Positions 44,249 through 54,081 of a DNA stretch of 64,000 nt are shown piece by piece. A program made the position numbers and the translations under genes. Within the stretch, counting starts at the first letter, position 1. Every line of letters begins with the position of its first letter. The notes beneath the pieces were generated by a model. That model did not search any database. It was given only the letters and a program-made list of their open reading frames with translations, and had not been told where the DNA came from. This DNA is from HXMU1420-13 sp034669965 (lineage in GTDB: Bacteria; Bacteroidota; Rhodothermia; Balneolales; Balneolaceae). The stretch lies in NCBI GenBank assembly GCA_034669965.1, contig JAXMOK010000017.1:1-64000 (forward strand), given 5' to 3'.

Positions 44249-47200
44249 ATGCACCAAAAATCACTCGCGGTATTCTTACTATTTATTCTAATTTCGTGTT
44301 CTTCGCAGCAGGACTCTTTATTCGAAGAACAAGGGAATAACTCCGGAATCAGCTTTGAAAACAATCTGGAATTTACCCGTGATTTAAACCCATATACATA
44401 CCGTAATTTCTATAACGGTGGGGGTGTTGGCTTAGGTGATATCAACAACGACGGTTTGGTAGATATTTTCTTTGTCGGGAACTTGGTTGATAACAAACTC
44501 TACCTGAACAAAGGTGATTTTCATTTCGAAGATATTACAGAAAAAGCAGGAGTGGCTTCCAAAAATGTATGGTCAACCGGGGTTAGTTTTGCCGATGTAA
44601 ATGCCGATGGCTTTTTAGATATTTACGTTTCAAAATCAGGAACGCCGACCGGGCAAAATCGAAATAACGAACTTTTTATTAATAACGGTGACCTCACCTT
44701 TACCGAAAAAGCTGTCGAATACGGAATCGACGATTTAGGCCTTTCCAACCACTCGGTTTTTTTCGATTACGATAAAGACGGCGATCTTGATCTCTATTTG
44801 CTAAACAACTCCTTTTCACCCGTTGGTGGCTTCGATATGAAAGAAGGAATGCGGGAAATCCGTGATCCTGAAGGCGGGAATAAACTCTATCGTAACGATG
44901 GAAATCGCTTTACGGATGTTAGCGAATCGGCTGGAATCTATGGCAGTAAAATTGGATTCGGATTGGGAGTTAGTGTGGGCGATTTAAATGGCGATACCTG
45001 GCCGGATATTTATGTTTCGAACGATTTTTTTGAACGGGATTATCTCTATCTCAACAATCAGGATGGCACTTTTCATGAAGTGATCGAATCCAAGGCCGGC
45101 TCCATAAGTATGAATTCGATGGGAGCCGATATTGCTGATCTTAACCACGACGGTAAGCCCGAAGTGTTTGTAACTGATATGCTTCCCGAACCGGAAGAAC
45201 GTTTTAAAACCAAAACGGCCTTCGATAGTTGGGATCGCTATCAACAAAAAGTAAGAACGGGATACCATCATCAATACACACGTAATGCATTGTTGTTTAA
45301 CTCAGGGAATGCAGAGTTTTCAGAACTGGGTCGCTGGCTGGATGTTGAAGCAACCGATTGGAGTTGGGCAGCGCTTATCGCTGATTTTGACCTGAATGGG
45401 AATAACGATTTATTTGTGGCCAACGGTATTTATCAGGATCTCACCGACATGGATTACGTGACCTATTATTCCGATCCGGATAAATTCACCGAAGTGATCC
45501 GTGAGAACCGACCCATTGATGAACTTTTTCAGGATATCCCGTCCGTTCCTGTCCCAAATTACCTATTTGCCGGCCAAGGCAATTTAAATTTCGAAAACAA
45601 AGCCGAGGAGTGGGGATTGGCGACACCGAGTTTCTCGAATGGTTCGGCTTACGGCGATCTCGACAACGACGGCGATCTGGATTTAGTGGTGAACAATGTA
45701 AATATGCCGGCTTTTGTGTATAAAAACACCGCCGCTGATCGTGGTCTCGGCAATTGGCTGATGGTAGAATTACAGGGCGAAGGCGGTAATACCCAAGCTG
45801 TGGGTGCTCAACTCAGCGTATGGATTGATGGAACGTTACACTGGCGCGAGCAGGTGCTTCAACGAGGCTTCCAGAGCACGGTAGACGCTCGATTGCACGT
45901 TGGGCTAGGCCAAGCTTCCGTCATCGATTCGCTGCAGCTCGTGTGGCCGGATGGGCGCATCACCAGCATGGAGAACGTAGCTGTAAATCAGCAACTTATG
46001 TTGAATCAAGTAGATTCCAAAGCGGTGCAAGTCCCAATGGCAGCATCCGATATTGAGCCACTGCTCATTCCCACCAATACACGATTAGACTGGCGCCATA
46101 CCGAAAACACCTTTGTGGATTTCGACCGCGACCGACTGCTCTTCCACATGCGCTCGACTGAAGGTCCGGCCGGATGCGTAAGCTCTGATGAGCGCTTTAT
46201 TTATCTGGGCGGGGCTAAAGATCAACCCGGGAGCATCCAACAAAAAACAAAACAGGGCTGGCGGGAAGTGTTCGCTACCGAAGCCCTGCCGGAAGACACC
46301 GATTGCATGTTCTTTGACGCCGATGACGATGGAAGCGACGAGTTGTATGTAACCAGTGGAGGCAATGAATTCAGCACGAGCTCCGACGGTCTTTTTGATC
46401 GACTCTACACGCGCGAAAACGGAGTTTGGACGGAATCAGATGGATTGAGCGGCGCTAACGGATTTTATTCCAATGGCACAGTGAGCGCTGGCGACATCGA
46501 TGGTGATAGAGACATCGACTTATTTGTGGGTGAGCGACTCAAACCCTTTGCCCTCGGTACACCGGTGAGCGGACGAATCCTGCAAAACGATGGAAGTGGA
46601 ACCTTCACCGATATCACCCAAACGGCAGCGCCAGAGTTGCTCAACTCGGGCATGTTTACCGGCTCAGCTTTCGGGGATATCGACGGTGATGGAGATATGG
46701 ATTTAATCACGGCAGGAGAGTGGGCGCCCGTGCGCATCCTGCAAAACGATGGAAACGGTAGCTTTAGCGAACATCAAATTCCCGGTTCCAATGGTTGGTG
46801 GAACGAGTTGATCTTAAGCGATTGGGACGGCGATGGCAATCTCGACATCATTGCGTTCAACCACGGACAAAACTCTCGATTCAAAGCTGATAAAGATAAA
46901 CCTGTCACGCTGTGGGTGAGCGACTTTGACGGAAATGGCTCCACCGAGCAAATTCTTACGACCTACAACGGAGAGGAGGCCTATCCGATGGTGCTGCGTC
47001 ATGATTTGGTGAATCAACTCCCCGGGCTCAAGCGCAAATACCTGAAATACGAATCCTACAAAGGGCAGACGATCAAAGACATTTTTACGCCCGAGCAACT
47101 CGAAGCTGCCACGGAGCTAAAAGCGTACACGCTAGCGAGTACGGTGTGGTGGGGAAAAGGAGACGGCACGTTTAGCGAAGGACAAGAACTCCCTTGGCAG

Positions 47201-47500
47201 GCGCAGCTTTCGCCGATGTTTGCAGGAGCGCTCATTAATTTGGATGGAGCCGGAAACGAAGAGCTGATTCTAGGTGGTAACCTGTACGGAGTAAAACCGG
47301 AAGCCGGTCGTTATGATGCCTCGAATGGCGTTGTTTTACGTGTGGATGGAAATCGGAATTTCGAAGTGATTCCTGCAGTAGAAAGTGGATTTAAAGTAGA
47401 CGGAGAAGTGCGGCAGATACTTTCGGTAGGTAACCAATTACTGATTTTACGAAGTGATGATTCAGCAACAGTATTTTCGTTAAACAGAGATTCAGAATGA
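44249..47500 (+). CDS. VCBS/FG-GAP repeat lipoprotein with ASPIC/UnbV domain (paralogue 1)
   Basis: This 1083-residue lipoprotein (ILISCSSQ) has repeated calcium-binding motifs (GDINNDGLVDIFF, DKDGDLDLYLL, DIDGDGDMDL), an ASPIC/UnbV domain (about residues 500-575: QAVGAQLSVW, RGFQSTVDARLHVGLGQA, LQLVWPDGR) and a second set of repeats. The C-terminal two thirds, from about base 45600, are almost identical to the gene at 50812, even at silent positions, while the N-terminal third differs clearly. The stop overlaps the next SusC-like gene by four bases (ATGA). Function is unknown; partnership with SusC-type pores is inferred from order. Confidence 0.85.
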   Translation: MHQKSLAVFLLFILISCSSQQDSLFEEQGNNSGISFENNLEFTRDLNPYTYRNFYNGGGVGLGDINNDGLVDIFFVGNLVDNKLYLNKGDFHFEDITEKAGVASKNVWSTGVSFADVNADGFLDIYVSKSGTPTGQNRNNELFINNGDLTFTEKAVEYGIDDLGLSNHSVFFDYDKDGDLDLYLLNNSFSPVGGFDMKEGMREIRDPEGGNKLYRNDGNRFTDVSESAGIYGSKIGFGLGVSVGDLNGDTWPDIYVSNDFFERDYLYLNNQDGTFHEVIESKAGSISMNSMGADIADLNHDGKPEVFVTDMLPEPEERFKTKTAFDSWDRYQQKVRTGYHHQYTRNALLFNSGNAEFSELGRWLDVEATDWSWAALIADFDLNGNNDLFVANGIYQDLTDMDYVTYYSDPDKFTEVIRENRPIDELFQDIPSVPVPNYLFAGQGNLNFENKAEEWGLATPSFSNGSAYGDLDNDGDLDLVVNNVNMPAFVYKNTAADRGLGNWLMVELQGEGGNTQAVGAQLSVWIDGTLHWREQVLQRGFQSTVDARLHVGLGQASVIDSLQLVWPDGRITSMENVAVNQQLMLNQVDSKAVQVPMAASDIEPLLIPTNTRLDWRHTENTFVDFDRDRLLFHMRSTEGPAGCVSSDERFIYLGGAKDQPGSIQQKTKQGWREVFATEALPEDTDCMFFDADDDGSDELYVTSGGNEFSTSSDGLFDRLYTRENGVWTESDGLSGANGFYSNGTVSAGDIDGDRDIDLFVGERLKPFALGTPVSGRILQNDGSGTFTDITQTAAPELLNSGMFTGSAFGDIDGDGDMDLITAGEWAPVRILQNDGNGSFSEHQIPGSNGWWNELILSDWDGDGNLDIIAFNHGQNSRFKADKDKPVTLWVSDFDGNGSTEQILTTYNGEEAYPMVLRHDLVNQLPGLKRKYLKYESYKGQTIKDIFTPEQLEAATELKAYTLASTVWWGKGDGTFSEGQELPWQAQLSPMFAGALINLDGAGNEELILGGNLYGVKPEAGRYDASNGVVLRVDGNRNFEVIPAVESGFKVDGEVRQILSVGNQLLILRSDDSATVFSLNRDSE

Positions 47501-50202
47501 GAACCAAACACAGGATTTTAATTGCTCTGAGTTTAATAGTCTGTTTTTCTACTTCAATTTTTGCTCAAAATGAAGTCTATTCAAGCGATTCTCTTTCGTT
47601 TAGCGAAGATCATGCTCCAAGACATTTAAACCATCCGCTGTTGTTGGCCCAAGGAAAAATACCCGGTTTAAGCGTGTATCAGGATAGGAATCCGAATGGT
47701 AGAATCACTTACCAATTACGAGGATTTAATCGTCTTCAGGATGTACGGCCGCTAATTATCGTGGATGGAATTGCGGAGGCTGATCTGGATTTCCTGAATC
47801 CAAATGAGATTGTATCGATTAAGGTGAGTAAATCACTCGCTGAAAGTTCAATCTATGGATTGAGAGGTGCGGATGGCGTGATTGAAATTCAAACGAACCA
47901 AATGAATACAAACTTGGGTAGTGATTACATCGATGTGAACTACTCAACTTATTTCGCGCGATCAGAGAAGTCGAATACAGTTCCGGTGATGAATCGAGAA
48001 ACCTTTCTTGCTGCAGGTGGAAATGATTTGGGAGAGAATACTAAGTGGCAAGATGAAGTCTCAAGGCACGCAATGTCGAATGTACATCATTTGAGAATCA
48101 TCGGAGGATCAGGAACCATTAGCTACTATGCCAATGCAACCATCGAAAGCACAGAAGCAGTATTGAAAAAGTCCGGTTTTGATCGGCGTTCTCTTCGCCT
48201 AGGTGTAAGTCAGAGTAGCTTGAATAATCGATTGCGAATACATGCGAATGGATATTTGAGTACCCGTAATGAAGATCGATCGTTTGTGGAGGGTTTTCGA
48301 TATGCTACTGTTTACAATCCAACGGCACCTATTCGTTTTGAAAATGGCAACTACTTTGAGGCAATTCTCTTCGATAATTTCAATCCGGCGGGTATTATCG
48401 GGCAAAACCTTAACGAGGCAAATCGTGAAGAAAAAGGAGGTGTAATTTCAGTACTAGTTTTACCAATCGATGGCCTTTCGATTAAATCATCCTACAGTCT
48501 TTCTAACCAAAATAATTTTCATGGACAGTATTATTCACCCAGGTCCTTTTTCCGAGGATTAAATAGAAATGGTCTGGTTATAAGAACAGATAGTTATTTA
48601 GAATATGAAAGCTTGCGAAATGAAGCACGGTACTCAATTCCCTTAAATAAATCTCTGTTAGAGCTTTATGCGGGGTACAATAGTTGGCAGAAAAAAGAAA
48701 GCTTTACAGAGCTGGAATCAAGCAATTTTAATGAAGATCCTGAAGGTTATACGACAGGGATGAATCAGGCTCAGTATTCTAAAAATAGTAGTTATCAGTC
48801 GCCTACGTTGAAAAATTCTACGTTTTTTCTTGGTGGGCTATTTCAAAAACAATCGGTAACTGTTGATTCTCGAGTACGCCGAGAAAGCTACAACGTGTTA
48901 GGGAATCCAAACGAAAGCGATTGGTTTGGCGATGTTATTGCCGATATCGACTTCAAAGAATTGACCAAATTTGAACCTACAGACGAATTATGGCTTAAGT
49001 TTTCAGCCTCAAAAACGGCCACTTATCCGGGATTCTTTGGGGCAGCGTTGGCTCAAAGTACTTTTGATAGAACAGCTCAAACTGAGAGTTTTACCCGTGA
49101 TCCTAATTCGGATTTAGTAATTTCAACAACCGATGAAAAGTCATTGGGTGTTCGAACTAAAATGGTTGATAACAAACTCGAAGTAGGAATCGAGTATTAC
49201 CGCAGGAATGTAAATGATGTTCTCATAAAAGAGTTCATTCCTGCCACTGAATCCATTACTGGAGCCAACATCCGATATGGAAATGAGATGGATTTAAGTT
49301 TAAAGGGATTGGAAGCAAGTATCTCATACGCTTTTCAGATTGAGAATGAATCAAGCTTCGAAACGAGATTTATAATAGGTTCATCAAAAGTGATTTTAGA
49401 ACGATATTTGATTGACCAATCGTTGAGGGCTTCACCGGGTGCACCGGGACAAGGCTCAACTCAGCTGATCCGTTTAGCAGTGGGAGAGGAAATCGGGCAA
49501 ATTTGGGGTCCGGTGTTCGATCGCGTAGCTCAAGAGGGTGAAACCGAAACCCTTACCTATGGCAGCGGACAATCTTACACCTACACATATTCTGCCGGAG
49601 AGCCCATATTTAAGGATGTAAACGGCGATGGGATTAAAAAAACAGCGATGTTCCAGGCATTGGATGAAGACACCGATTTTGCTGAAATTGGTAACGCATA
49701 TCCCGATTTCGAATTTGGTTGGACAAATACCTTCAAACAGGGCAATTTATTTGCTGAAGCGCATTTTCGAGGAGCTGTAGGCCATAGTAAAATAAATCTG
49801 AATCGTATGTTTTACGAGCCGATAGATCAGGGAGCAATTAATTCCTACAATCGGGTTAATAGTGATAAAGCAGCCCAAGGATTAACCCAATCCTATTACA
49901 GTTCATTATTTGTAGAACGTGCAGATTTTGTCACACTCGATTATCTAACACTGGGCTATGTGTTTGATTCGACAAAACTAAAAGGGCTTAAAAGTGTTCA
50001 GTTATCAGCAACTTTAGAAGATGTTTTTACTGTAACCAAATACACTGGAGTTAGTCCCGAACCGGTTTTTGATGATTTCGGTCCGGTTGACAATGGAGGC
50101 TTCATAAACACAACTGCCGATCCACTTTCACCCGGAATAGATCGAAGGATGAATTATCTTCCGGCTCGAACTTTTTTAATTGGGGTATTACTCGAATTTT
50201 GA
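47497..50202 (+). CDS. Short SusC-like outer-membrane protein lacking the N-terminal domain and TonB box
   Basis: The 901-residue protein has a signal peptide (LIVCFSTSIFAQ) and then goes almost directly into a plug domain (LLAQGKIPGLSVYQD, TYQLRGFNR, RPLIIVDGI, SIYGLRGADGVIEI). The CarboxypepD_reg-like domain and VVVVGYG TonB-box region of the full SusC at 39579 are absent. The barrel keeps strong similarity to that protein (YNPTAPIRFENGNYFEAILF, GEEIGQIWGPVFD, LSPGIDRRMNY). It may use another energising route, work as a passive or sensory pore, or be a non-importing paralogue. It is coupled to the preceding VCBS gene, and a small lipoprotein follows instead of SusD. Confidence 0.87.
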   Translation: MRTKHRILIALSLIVCFSTSIFAQNEVYSSDSLSFSEDHAPRHLNHPLLLAQGKIPGLSVYQDRNPNGRITYQLRGFNRLQDVRPLIIVDGIAEADLDFLNPNEIVSIKVSKSLAESSIYGLRGADGVIEIQTNQMNTNLGSDYIDVNYSTYFARSEKSNTVPVMNRETFLAAGGNDLGENTKWQDEVSRHAMSNVHHLRIIGGSGTISYYANATIESTEAVLKKSGFDRRSLRLGVSQSSLNNRLRIHANGYLSTRNEDRSFVEGFRYATVYNPTAPIRFENGNYFEAILFDNFNPAGIIGQNLNEANREEKGGVISVLVLPIDGLSIKSSYSLSNQNNFHGQYYSPRSFFRGLNRNGLVIRTDSYLEYESLRNEARYSIPLNKSLLELYAGYNSWQKKESFTELESSNFNEDPEGYTTGMNQAQYSKNSSYQSPTLKNSTFFLGGLFQKQSVTVDSRVRRESYNVLGNPNESDWFGDVIADIDFKELTKFEPTDELWLKFSASKTATYPGFFGAALAQSTFDRTAQTESFTRDPNSDLVISTTDEKSLGVRTKMVDNKLEVGIEYYRRNVNDVLIKEFIPATESITGANIRYGNEMDLSLKGLEASISYAFQIENESSFETRFIIGSSKVILERYLIDQSLRASPGAPGQGSTQLIRLAVGEEIGQIWGPVFDRVAQEGETETLTYGSGQSYTYTYSAGEPIFKDVNGDGIKKTAMFQALDEDTDFAEIGNAYPDFEFGWTNTFKQGNLFAEAHFRGAVGHSKINLNRMFYEPIDQGAINSYNRVNSDKAAQGLTQSYYSSLFVERADFVTLDYLTLGYVFDSTKLKGLKSVQLSATLEDVFTVTKYTGVSPEPVFDDFGPVDNGGFINTTADPLSPGIDRRMNYLPARTFLIGVLLEF

Positions 50203-50233
50203 ACTTTAAAAAACCACACAACGATTGTAATTC

Positions 50234-50809
50234 ATGATCTACCGCAGCAAAAATCTCACATTTATTTTCTTGTGTATCGCTATTTCATCAATTTTTATTG
50301 GTTGCGACCAACGAAGCGAGTATCAGAAAGAAATTGATCTTGCTCTTGAAAGCGGACAATCCTATGACAGCCTAATTTTCGATTATACCTTTGGAATGTC
50401 TCAGGAAGACTTTTTCGAATATTCTTGGGAAATCAACAAGCAAGGATTGGTTGTAAATGGAGCAGGTGCAGAAATTGTGGAAGATGTGGATTGGTTGAAT
50501 TATCCGGCCAGGCGTAGTTTTTATCCAAGCTTTGTGGACGATAAAATCGCTCAATTCCCTCTAGTTTATAGCTATAATGGGTGGGCACCGTGGAATAATC
50601 ATCTAGTAGCTGATAGCCTGTTGACGGATGTAAAAAACTACCTTTCCAATCAGTACGATGCTACCTTCGAGCCACGAGTTGTGGAAAGTGGCGACACTGT
50701 GTTGTACGATGTTTCGGGCAACCGGGAAATTCGCATCGAAACCATCGACGAACAAAAAATTCGCGTTACCTTTACCGACCTTAGAATTCTAAGCACTGGG
50801 ACCAATTAA
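50234..50809 (+). CDS. Small lipoprotein in the SusD position
   Basis: The 191-residue protein has a lipoprotein signal (SIFIGCDQ, Cys 24). The mature part contains SYDSLIFDYTFGMSQEDFFE, YPARRSFYPSFVDDKI and YSYNGWAPWN, with mixed helix and strand. I do not recognise a named family. It lies between the short SusC-like gene and the second VCBS gene, three bases from the latter, and so takes the place of SusD in the second cassette. A role as a partner lipoprotein is inferred from position only. Confidence 0.72.
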   Translation: MIYRSKNLTFIFLCIAISSIFIGCDQRSEYQKEIDLALESGQSYDSLIFDYTFGMSQEDFFEYSWEINKQGLVVNGAGAEIVEDVDWLNYPARRSFYPSFVDDKIAQFPLVYSYNGWAPWNNHLVADSLLTDVKNYLSNQYDATFEPRVVESGDTVLYDVSGNREIRIETIDEQKIRVTFTDLRILSTGTN

Positions 50810-50811
50810 TT

Positions 50812-53800
50812 ATGCCTTTTCGAACAAAATATCTGTGTGTACTGACTGTTTTTCTGGTGATTGCTAGCTGTAATCGCACACCTCCAGAGCCACCACTTTT
50901 CGAACAGTTGAACCTCAAAGAAATTGGCTTGGAGTTTGAGAATCCACTCGATTTTGATGCAGACTTCAACATTTACAAATATCGAAATTTTTATAATGGT
51001 GGTGGTGTAGCTTTTGGCGATATCAACAACGATGGCTTGCTGGATGTGTACATGACCGCAAACATGCGCGATAATCGTTTGTACTTAAATAAAGGCGATT
51101 TTCAATTCGAAGACATCACAGAAACGGCCGGTGTTGCAGGTGAGCGCTCATGGAGTACCGGAGTAAGTATGGCCGATGTGAATGGCGATGGTTTTATCGA
51201 TATCTACGTTTCAAATTCCGGTGATGTGGCCGGCGATAATAAACAAAATGAGCTTTTTATCAATAACGGTGATCTCACTTTTACCGAGCGTGCTGAGGAA
51301 TTTGGTCTTGCCGATCGCGGCTTTTCAACACAAGCTTCTTTCTTCGATTACGATAAAGACGGCGATCTTGATTTATACCTCCTTAATAATTCATATCGAG
51401 CGATTGGAAGTTTCAATCTTCAGACGAACGAACGAGGTTCTCGCGATGAAGTGGGAGGGGATAAACTATATCGAAACGATGGGGATTCTTTTACCGATGT
51501 AAGTACCGAGGCTGGAATTTACGGCAGTATTATCGGTTTTGGATTGGGTGTAACCATCGCTGATGTTAACCGAGATGGTTGGCAAGATTTGTACGTATCG
51601 AATGATTTCTTCGAGCGAGATTATCTCTACATCAACCAACAGGATGGAAGCTTCAAAGAGGTATTGGTGTCATCGATTAAAAGCATTAGTGGAGCTTCGA
51701 TGGGTGCGGATGCCGCCGACATCAACCACGATGGCTACCCGGAAATTTTTGTCACAGAAATGCTTCCAGAGCCGGAAGAGCGAGTGAAAACCGTAACTAC
51801 TTTCGAGAGTTGGGATAAATACCAGTTTAGTGTGAGTAATGGCTATTATCATCAGTTCACACGGAATATGTTTCAACTCAACAATGGAGATGGAAGCTTC
51901 GCGGAGATCGGTCGATTTACCGGAGTGGAAGCCACCGATTGGAGTTGGGCGGCACTCATGGGTGATTACGATCACAACGGACATACCGATCTGTTTGTGG
52001 CAAATGGTATTTATCAAGATTTGACCGATCAGGATTACATCACTTACGTTTCTAGTAACGAAATTATCCAAACAATTACCGGCGGCGATGAGGTTGATTA
52101 CCAAAAGTTGATTGATTTGATTCCCTCTCGTCCCGTTCCAAATTATATGTTTGCCGGAGAGGGCAAGCTGGAGTTTGCTAATAAAGCTGAAGAGTGGGGA
52201 TTGGCGACACCGAGTTTCTCGAATGGTTCGGCATACGGCGATCTCGACAACGATGGCGATCTGGATTTGGTAGTGAACAACGTGAACATGCCGGCTTTTG
52301 TGTATAAAAACACCGCCGCTGATCGTGGACTTGGCAATTGGTTGATGGTGGAATTGCAAGGCGAGGGCGGCAACACCCAAGCTGTGGGGGCTCAACTCAG
52401 CGTGTGGGCCGATGGAACGTTGCACTGGCGCGAGCAGGTGCTTCAGCGCGGCTTCCAAAGCACGGTAGACGCTCGATTGCACGTTGGGCTAGGCCAAGCC
52501 TCGGTCATTGATTCGCTACAGCTTGTGTGGCCGGATGGGCGCACCACCCGAATGGAGAACGTGGCTGTAAATCAGCAACTCACGTTGAATCAAGCTGATT
52601 CCAAGTCTGAGCAATTCCCAATGGCAGCATCCGAAATTGAGCCACTACTCATTCCAACCAACACTCGCTTGGATTGGCGCCACACCGAAAATACTTTTGT
52701 GGATTTCGACCGCGACCGACTGCTCTTCCATATGCGCTCGACCGAAGGTCCGGCAGGGTGCTTTAGTTCGGATGAACGATTTCTTTATCTGGGAGGAGCC
52801 AAAGATCAGCCGGGAAGTATTCAGCAGAAAACGAAATTAGGTTGGCGAGAAGTGTTCGCTACCGTAGCTTTGCCTGAAGACACCGATTGTGTGTTTTTTG
52901 ACGCTGATGGCGATGGCAGTGAAGAATTATACGTAACCAGCGGAGGTAACGAATTCAGTACGAGCTCCGACGGACTTTTTGATCGACTCTATACGCGTGA
53001 AAACGGAAAGTGGACGAAGTCAGACGGACTGAACAGCGCCAATGGCTTTTACTCTAATTCCACAGTGAGCGCAGGCGACATCGATGGTGATGGAGACATG
53101 GACTTGTTTGTGGGCGAGCGACTCAAACCCTTTGCTTTAGGACAGCCAGTGAGCGGTCGACTCCTGCAAAATGATGGAAGCGGAAACTTCACCGACATCA
53201 CCCAAACGGCAGCGCCTGAACTGCTCAACTCGGGGATGTTTACCGGATCAGCTTTTGGGGATATCGACGGAGATGGAGATCTGGATTTGATTACGGCAGG
53301 CGAGTGGGCGCCCGTGCGCATCCTGCAAAACGATGGAAGCGGAAGCTTTAGCGAGAGCCAACTCCCCGAATCTAACGGCTGGTGGAATGAGTTGATCCTG
53401 AGCGATTGGGACGGCGATGGCAATCTCGACATCATTGCACTTAACCACGGACAAAACTCTCGATTCAAAGCTGATAAAGATAAACCTGTCACGCTGTGGG
53501 TGAGCGACTTTGACGGCAATGGCTCTACCGAGCAAATCCTGACGACCTACAACGGAGAGGAGGCCTATCCGATGGTGCTGCGTCATGATTTGGTGAATCA
53601 ACTCCCCGGGCTCAAGCGCAAATACCTGAAATACGAATCTTACAAAGGGCAGACGATCAAAGACATATTTACGCCCGAACAACTCGAAGCTGCCACGGAG
53701 CTGAAAGCGTACACCTTAGCGAGCACCGTGTGGTGGGGCAATGGCGACGGCACGTTTAGCGAGGGACAGGAACTCCCTTGGCAGGCGCAGCTTTCGCCGA

Positions 53801-54081
53801 TGTATGCAGGAGCGCTCATTAATTTGGATGGAGCCGGAAACGAAGAGTTGATTTTAGGTGGTAATCTGTACGGAGTAAAACCGGAAGCTGGTCGTTATGA
53901 TGCCTCGAATGGAGTTGTGCTTCGCGTGGATAAGGATCGGAATATCGAAGTGATACCTGTGGAAGAAAGTGGATTTATAGTAGAAGGGGAAGTACGGCAG
54001 ATACTAAAGCTTGGTGCAAAAGTAATGATTGTAAGAAATGATGATAGTCCTGTGACCTTGAGAATAATGGATCAAGAATAG
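50812..54081 (+). CDS. VCBS/FG-GAP repeat lipoprotein with ASPIC/UnbV domain (paralogue 2)
   Basis: The 1089-residue lipoprotein (LVIASCNR) has the same architecture as the gene at 44249: FG-GAP repeats (GDINNDGLLDVYM, DKDGDLDLYLL), an ASPIC/UnbV domain with RGFQSTVDARLHVGLGQA, and further repeats (DIDGDGDLDLI). From about 52183 to 53930 it is nearly identical at DNA level to 45600-47340; outside this tract the two genes diverge. Codon choice in the tract is more GC-rich than in the N-terminal third. The 3' end overlaps the convergent histidine kinase gene by 10 bases. Confidence 0.85.
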   Translation: MPFRTKYLCVLTVFLVIASCNRTPPEPPLFEQLNLKEIGLEFENPLDFDADFNIYKYRNFYNGGGVAFGDINNDGLLDVYMTANMRDNRLYLNKGDFQFEDITETAGVAGERSWSTGVSMADVNGDGFIDIYVSNSGDVAGDNKQNELFINNGDLTFTERAEEFGLADRGFSTQASFFDYDKDGDLDLYLLNNSYRAIGSFNLQTNERGSRDEVGGDKLYRNDGDSFTDVSTEAGIYGSIIGFGLGVTIADVNRDGWQDLYVSNDFFERDYLYINQQDGSFKEVLVSSIKSISGASMGADAADINHDGYPEIFVTEMLPEPEERVKTVTTFESWDKYQFSVSNGYYHQFTRNMFQLNNGDGSFAEIGRFTGVEATDWSWAALMGDYDHNGHTDLFVANGIYQDLTDQDYITYVSSNEIIQTITGGDEVDYQKLIDLIPSRPVPNYMFAGEGKLEFANKAEEWGLATPSFSNGSAYGDLDNDGDLDLVVNNVNMPAFVYKNTAADRGLGNWLMVELQGEGGNTQAVGAQLSVWADGTLHWREQVLQRGFQSTVDARLHVGLGQASVIDSLQLVWPDGRTTRMENVAVNQQLTLNQADSKSEQFPMAASEIEPLLIPTNTRLDWRHTENTFVDFDRDRLLFHMRSTEGPAGCFSSDERFLYLGGAKDQPGSIQQKTKLGWREVFATVALPEDTDCVFFDADGDGSEELYVTSGGNEFSTSSDGLFDRLYTRENGKWTKSDGLNSANGFYSNSTVSAGDIDGDGDMDLFVGERLKPFALGQPVSGRLLQNDGSGNFTDITQTAAPELLNSGMFTGSAFGDIDGDGDLDLITAGEWAPVRILQNDGSGSFSESQLPESNGWWNELILSDWDGDGNLDIIALNHGQNSRFKADKDKPVTLWVSDFDGNGSTEQILTTYNGEEAYPMVLRHDLVNQLPGLKRKYLKYESYKGQTIKDIFTPEQLEAATELKAYTLASTVWWGNGDGTFSEGQELPWQAQLSPMYAGALINLDGAGNEELILGGNLYGVKPEAGRYDASNGVVLRVDKDRNIEVIPVEESGFIVEGEVRQILKLGAKVMIVRNDDSPVTLRIMDQE

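Noticed and set aside
51670..52482. 270-codon minus-strand open frame inside the second VCBS gene
   Set aside because: It arises from the biased GAT/AAC-rich repeats of the VCBS gene; the same kind of shadow appears in its paralogue.
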